From: Litomosoides sigmodontis
Taxonomy: Eukaryota; Nematoda; Chromadorea; Rhabditida; Onchocercidae
Direction of reading: 5' to 3'
DNA length: 64,000 nucleotides
NCBI GenBank assembly: GCA_963070105.1
Contig: OY718803.1
Span: 8,413,823-8,477,822 of the forward strand
A model generated the notes under the pieces. That model did no database searches, was not told the origin of the DNA, and worked only from the letters and a program-made list of their open reading frames with translations. Position numbers and translations under genes: made by a program. This document shows positions 61,201-64,000 of this stretch, in pieces. Numbering within the stretch: the first letter of the stretch is position 1; every line of letters starts with the position of its first letter.

Positions 61201-64000
61201 TCCTGCAAATTGAATAAATGCAAAAAATGAAAGAAGAATGAAGATAATATATGTGCTCGTTGAACCAGTTGAGCTTGCACAACCTTGGCTTCTTCAATTA
61301 GCTCCCATAACTGCTTAAAAATCACCTCATCCGTTGTCGCATCGTTGATATTTAAATTGCCTGTCGCCTTAATGAGATCGGCTATTGAATCTGAGACGCA
61401 AAGATAGGAACCAACGGCAGCTTCCGAATCGCCCACAAGCTTCCGACCATCATTTACCAACTTTTCTAACTCATCGTGCAACGCCTTACAATCTGCGCCA
61501 ATCTTTTCCTGGTACTCACCACGCTTTCCATCAAAATATTCATCATCCCCCTGAAACAAGTTATTCAAACACTACGTAACTGCTGTACCAACAGCATCGC
61601 TCATCTCATCCCCTTCAGCAATTCTATCGTAAAAGGAAACCACAAACACAACAGAGATGAAAAAAGCCAGTACAAATAATAATTACTTCGCTTATCACAT
61701 TAAACCTTTTGAATTCCAGATGAATTTGCTCATAATCATGAATCCCCAAAAGAACTATGGATAATATTACGAAAACATTACACACCATCATTAAAATTCT
61801 CACCTTCAGACGATCCAGAGCAACCATTTCTTCAGCGGTATCCAATTCCTTATACAACTGATTGCTATCTTCACGCATTTTTTCAGCCACAACTCGATCC
61901 TCCACTGTTTTTTGATCATCCTGCAAATTGAATAAATGCAAAAAATTAAAGAAGAATGAAGAATCAATTTTAGTAATTTTCTGCTAACAAATATAAACTT
62001 TCACCTTCAAACGATCCAAAGCTTCATCGATTGTAGGAAGAAGGTTTTGTCTTTCAGTAATTTTGTCCGCATCAAGATTTCCCTCATCACTATCACTGAT
62101 CATCATCTCATTTTTAAGCTTCCCCACGGTAGCAAGTTTGCGCTAAAGGAAAAAATTGAAATGAGTAAATGATAAATACATTTCATATTTCCAGTCACCA
62201 AAAAATGATGTTGTGATAAAGGAAGAAAAAATATTGAGAAAAAAAAAGAACACCACTAAAAACTTACATTTATATCGTCTAGCTGATCATCACGCTCAGA
62301 TGCAGTAGCAGCAGTTTCATCAGAGATTGATGTTGGTAGAGCTTGTAATGACGATAGTTGTGCTGCTTCAATTTCGTCTTTGATTTCATCAAATGTTGCA
62401 TGCTCCTTTCCAACTGCATCAGTTAACCCTTTTACAAGATCACTGACTTGTCCCAATAGCAAATTACCCTTCTCTTGTAATTCATTACCCTCATCATTCT
62501 GAGGAATATTCTCCAGCAAACTTTCAAGTTGATGCTTCATTCCCTCTAGCTTATTTAATGCAGCATTTTGCTCCTCAACTGTTTGCATCATTTGTATTTG
62601 TTCCATTTCATTAAGCACACTTTCGTTGACTGAATTTATCTCCGATGCTATAGCATATAATTTGGCACGATCTGCCAATTTTCCTTTTTTGTCATCAAGT
62701 GCATCTTGTAACTGTACAACACGACCAAACAGATCATCAGTCACTAATGCACGTTTAACCATACCACCTTCCGAACACTGTTGTAACTTCTCTTCCAACT
62801 CTTCCACTCTCCCTTTCAGTTCTCGCAAATTTTCGGCTAATTGACCAATGCTTTCCAGCTGTTCTGATGATGATGCTTCACTAATGGGATCAACTGCAAT
62901 AACATCATCGCCAATTGTGGTTAATGTAGTCAATATTTCGTGCAAATCCTGCATCAATTCTTGCTCTTTTTCTACATCTTTTTCAAGAGGGAGAAGCAAA
63001 TTTTTGATTTTCTCCTCTACAGCATCTGCTTTCGCCAATAAATTCTCTTTGAGTTCAAGCTCACTGATATCCTCCATCTCTGATGATGGAATCTGATCGA
63101 GAAGAGAACGTAGCTCACTGATATCTTCCATGGCAACTAATAAATCTTGTGGAGTAGCATATTTATTGGCGAAATCATTCACTTTTTCTTCGCTATCATT
63201 AAGCTCTCGTTGAACTTCATCAAATCGATGATTCTCTTCTTCTTGTGCATCGTTTAATTTATCATTCACACGTGTTGACAAATTATTGTATCGATCTGTT
63301 AGCATATCAACGCTACGATAAAGCTCCTCAATGTTTTCAGTTTTTACCGGTAATATTACATCTCTGATACGATCAGATTTTTCAACTACTATTGGCAAAG
63401 TCATATCTCTGAAACTCTTCAATGCATCCATTGTGCCGTCAACTTTTTCAAAATCATTCTCAGCCTTAACAAGCGTTTCCTTAAAATCGTTGATCAAAGT
63501 TGACAGATTATTTTCAGCCTCCATTTCCTGCTTCTTTTTCACAATATCATCGTGCCATTGTTGGAAACTTTTGTTCACATCTGATAAACGATTGTCAAAT
63601 TCCTCAACTGTAGAAGCAGGCTTCAATAATGGTGGTGTTAATTCTTCCTTCAATTCACACAATTTCTCCAATGACTTTCGTAATTCATTAACATCATTGA
63701 TTCCTTTATTGGCAATGGACAATTCACAGCTAGCACTAGGAGTTTCTAGTTTACGCACATTATCTTCAAGATCCATCAATTGCTTGCTTACACTATCTGC
63801 TACTTCGTTAAATTCATTCAGCATAGCAAGCCGATCTTCCAAATTTCTTTCAACATTGTCATACTGTTCATTTAGTGTGGAAATTTCATTAAATGATTTT
63901 GCATATAATGAATCCATATCCGGCATTCCTTCCAATTTCTCACATATATCTTGTAATGCTGCCAAATGTGATCGGCCACTTTTAAGGTCATCAATTGCTT
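36786..64000 (-). CDS. anc-1: ANC-1/nesprin-like giant KASH protein, C-terminal part (5' end outside window)
   Basis: ANC-1 anchors nuclei: its long rod spans the cytoplasm and its KASH tail crosses the outer nuclear membrane to bind SUN proteins in the perinuclear space. On the minus strand about 21.9 kb of coding exons (at least about 7,300 residues) join in frame. The upstream part is a rod encoded by tandem 5.5-kb units of acidic, Leu/Glu/Asp-rich coiled coil with spectrin-repeat character. The downstream part is unique, with exons 38991..39425, 38660..38803, 38328..38462, 37655..38017, 37043..37204 and 36786..36923 (TAA), ending in a transmembrane helix and KASH peptide. All exon lengths are multiples of three and all introns phase 0. 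In C. elegans, ANC-1 also has large near-identical tandem repeats (about 900 residues each); here the unit is about 1,546. The N-terminal calponin-homology domains expected of the family are not in the window. Confidence 0.93.
37655..38803 (-). CDS. anc-1: Unique pre-KASH exons of anc-1
   Basis: Exons 38660..38803, 38328..38462 and 37655..38017, each phase 0. They code for helical segments (QRESKKIAEEASELEKNIE; REEIVHSLLVISNELDEIE; ELQQQLKGIRVHLNTLDQDI) and then an acidic stretch with EEEEYDIDSAAEVLAAIYP and SDDDDKSKFKTPPDDE. This part is not repeated and links the rod to the membrane anchor. The frame runs straight into VMFEESEGEDT of the next exon. Confidence 0.85.
38991..39425 (-). CDS. 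anc-1: Terminal rod exon of anc-1 spanning the end of the repeat array
   Basis: 145 codons starting GDDEYFDGKRGEYQEKIG. Its first 101 codons (39122..39425) are identical to the start of the fused exon in each repeat copy. From 39121 down, the sequence is unique: WEEFVKERDSAVEELN...MLDDLEALK. This unique part resembles the end of the fused exon (LWSQFVDERENATDQLE...VIDDLDKLK), so it looks like the intact ancestral spectrin-like exon. Confidence 0.85.
39122..44653 (-). repeat. anc-1: anc-1 tandem unit, copy 1 (5,532 bp)
   Basis: Coding segments in transcription order: 44133..44653 (3' part of the fused exon), 43763..44047, 43051..43650, 42440..42931, 40143..42323, 39880..40017, 39679..39795 and 39122..39425 (start of the terminal exon). 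The 727-codon exon 40143..42323 is the bulk, starting KLSSSLAEDVSTEKQLVD and ending DDQLDDIN. It is one base longer than the other copies because a run of A in the intron near 43687-43699 has 13 rather than 12. It also encodes LMQNLHEIL where the others have LMQDLHEIL. Confidence 0.95.
42324..42439 (-). repeat. Intron with (AT)n run, present in every anc-1 unit
   Basis: A 116-bp intron containing an AT dinucleotide tract (about 42396-42421). The corresponding introns at 47856-47971, 53387-53502 and 58918-59033 have the same tract at the same length, although such runs normally change fast. Confidence 0.85.
44133..44957 (-). CDS. anc-1: Fused exon of the anc-1 repeat unit (first occurrence)
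   Basis: 275 open codons. The first 101 are those of the terminal GDDEYFDG exon up to QLVQRAHI. Then come LSSFFFHFLHLFNLQ, which is the tail of an intron (44610-44653, the same sequence that precedes the 117-nt exon at 39796), and then DDQKTMEDRVVAEKM and onward to VIDDLDKLK. The hydrophobic insert is unlike the acidic rod around it. If the donor AAG|GTTGTG at 44690 is used instead, an 81-nt intron (44610..44690) removes the insert in frame, leaving exons 44691..44957 and 44133..44609. The same structure recurs at 49664..50488, 55195..56019 and 60726..61550. Confidence 0.8.
44654..50184 (-). repeat. anc-1: anc-1 tandem unit, copy 2 (5,531 bp)
   Basis: Coding segments: 49664..50184 (fused exon, 3' part), 49294..49578, 48583..49182, 47972..48463, 45675..47855, 45412..45549, 45211..45327 and 44654..44957 (5' part of the fused exon 44133..44957). 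The 117-nt exon DDQKTVEDRVVAEKM is closely related to the middle of the fused exon (DDQKTMEDRVVAEKM), so the unit also has an internal duplication. Confidence 0.95.
50185..55715 (-). repeat. anc-1: anc-1 tandem unit, copy 3 (5,531 bp)
   Basis: Coding segments: 55195..55715, 54825..55109, 54114..54713, 53503..53994, 51206..53386, 50943..51080, 50742..50858 and 50185..50488. I noticed no difference from copy 2 in exons or introns, including the (AT)n run in the intron 53387-53502. Confidence 0.95.
55716..61246 (-). repeat. anc-1: anc-1 tandem unit, copy 4 (5,531 bp)
   Basis: Coding segments: 60726..61246, 60356..60640, 59645..60244, 59034..59525, 56737..58917, 56474..56611, 56273..56389 and 55716..56019. 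Same frame, splice sites and intron sequences as copies 2 and 3 by eye. Confidence 0.95.
61247..64000 (-). repeat. anc-1: anc-1 tandem unit, copy 5 (partial, runs off the window)
   Basis: Coding segments: 62268..64000 (727-codon exon, cut by the window end after 577 codons), 62005..62142, 61804..61920 and 61247..61550. The number of further copies cannot be seen here. Confidence 0.93.

Overview
The window is eukaryotic and best fits a nematode genome. It is AT-rich, its introns are short to medium and mostly end in a TTTCAG-type acceptor, and the genes I recognise match nematode forms: an ANC-1-type giant KASH protein, a UAF-2-like U2AF small subunit and a Mextli (MXT-1) eIF4E-binding protein. 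The microsatellite load and long AT-rich introns would suit a clade III (spirurid or filarial) worm, but I cannot fix the species. There are no bacterial genes, CRISPR arrays or recognisable transposon ORFs. All gene models below are my own splice reconstructions, checked for reading-frame continuity across every junction.

Layout: (1) 1-850, plus, 3' end of a hexokinase gene. (2) 1691-6007, minus, an SLC35F-type membrane transporter in nine exons with its 5' end not found. (3) 6008-10985, about 5 kb without a supportable gene. (4) 10986-12612, plus, mitochondrial ribosomal protein L9 in seven exons, one intron of which seems to lack a terminal AG. (5) 13340-15585, minus, complete U2AF35/uaf-2 in six exons. 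(6) 17220-21706, plus, a 518-residue C2H2 zinc-finger protein with an unrecognised N-terminal half. (7) 23864-24756, plus, a small coiled-coil protein of 101 residues. (8) 27721-35392, plus, a Mextli homologue in ten exons whose first exon lies between two very long (TTA)n arrays of about 850 and 765 bp. (9) 36786-64000 and beyond, minus, the 3' part of an anc-1/nesprin-like gene.

The main feature is the anc-1 locus. From 39122 to the window end the DNA is a head-to-tail array of a 5,531-bp unit: four complete copies and about half of a fifth. Each unit carries seven exons and seven introns coding for about 1,546 residues of acidic coiled coil. Introns are as conserved as exons. I noticed only two differences, both in copy 1. 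Every exon is a multiple of three and phase 0 at both ends. Each full unit also contains a fused exon in which the tail of a former intron sits in frame between two older exons. Downstream of the array are six unique C-terminal exons ending in a transmembrane helix and a KASH peptide (terminal PPPF, Cys at -23). At least about 7,300 residues of this protein are encoded in the window, and the N-terminus lies outside it.

The genes do not form a common pathway. They are a mix of glycolysis, transport, mitochondrial translation, splicing, transcription, translational control and nuclear anchorage. Smaller points of interest are a GC-AG intron just before the KASH exon, two hairpins at 906-943 and 15793-15843 sharing a 10-bp stem end, and a 31-bp minisatellite inside the Mextli first intron.
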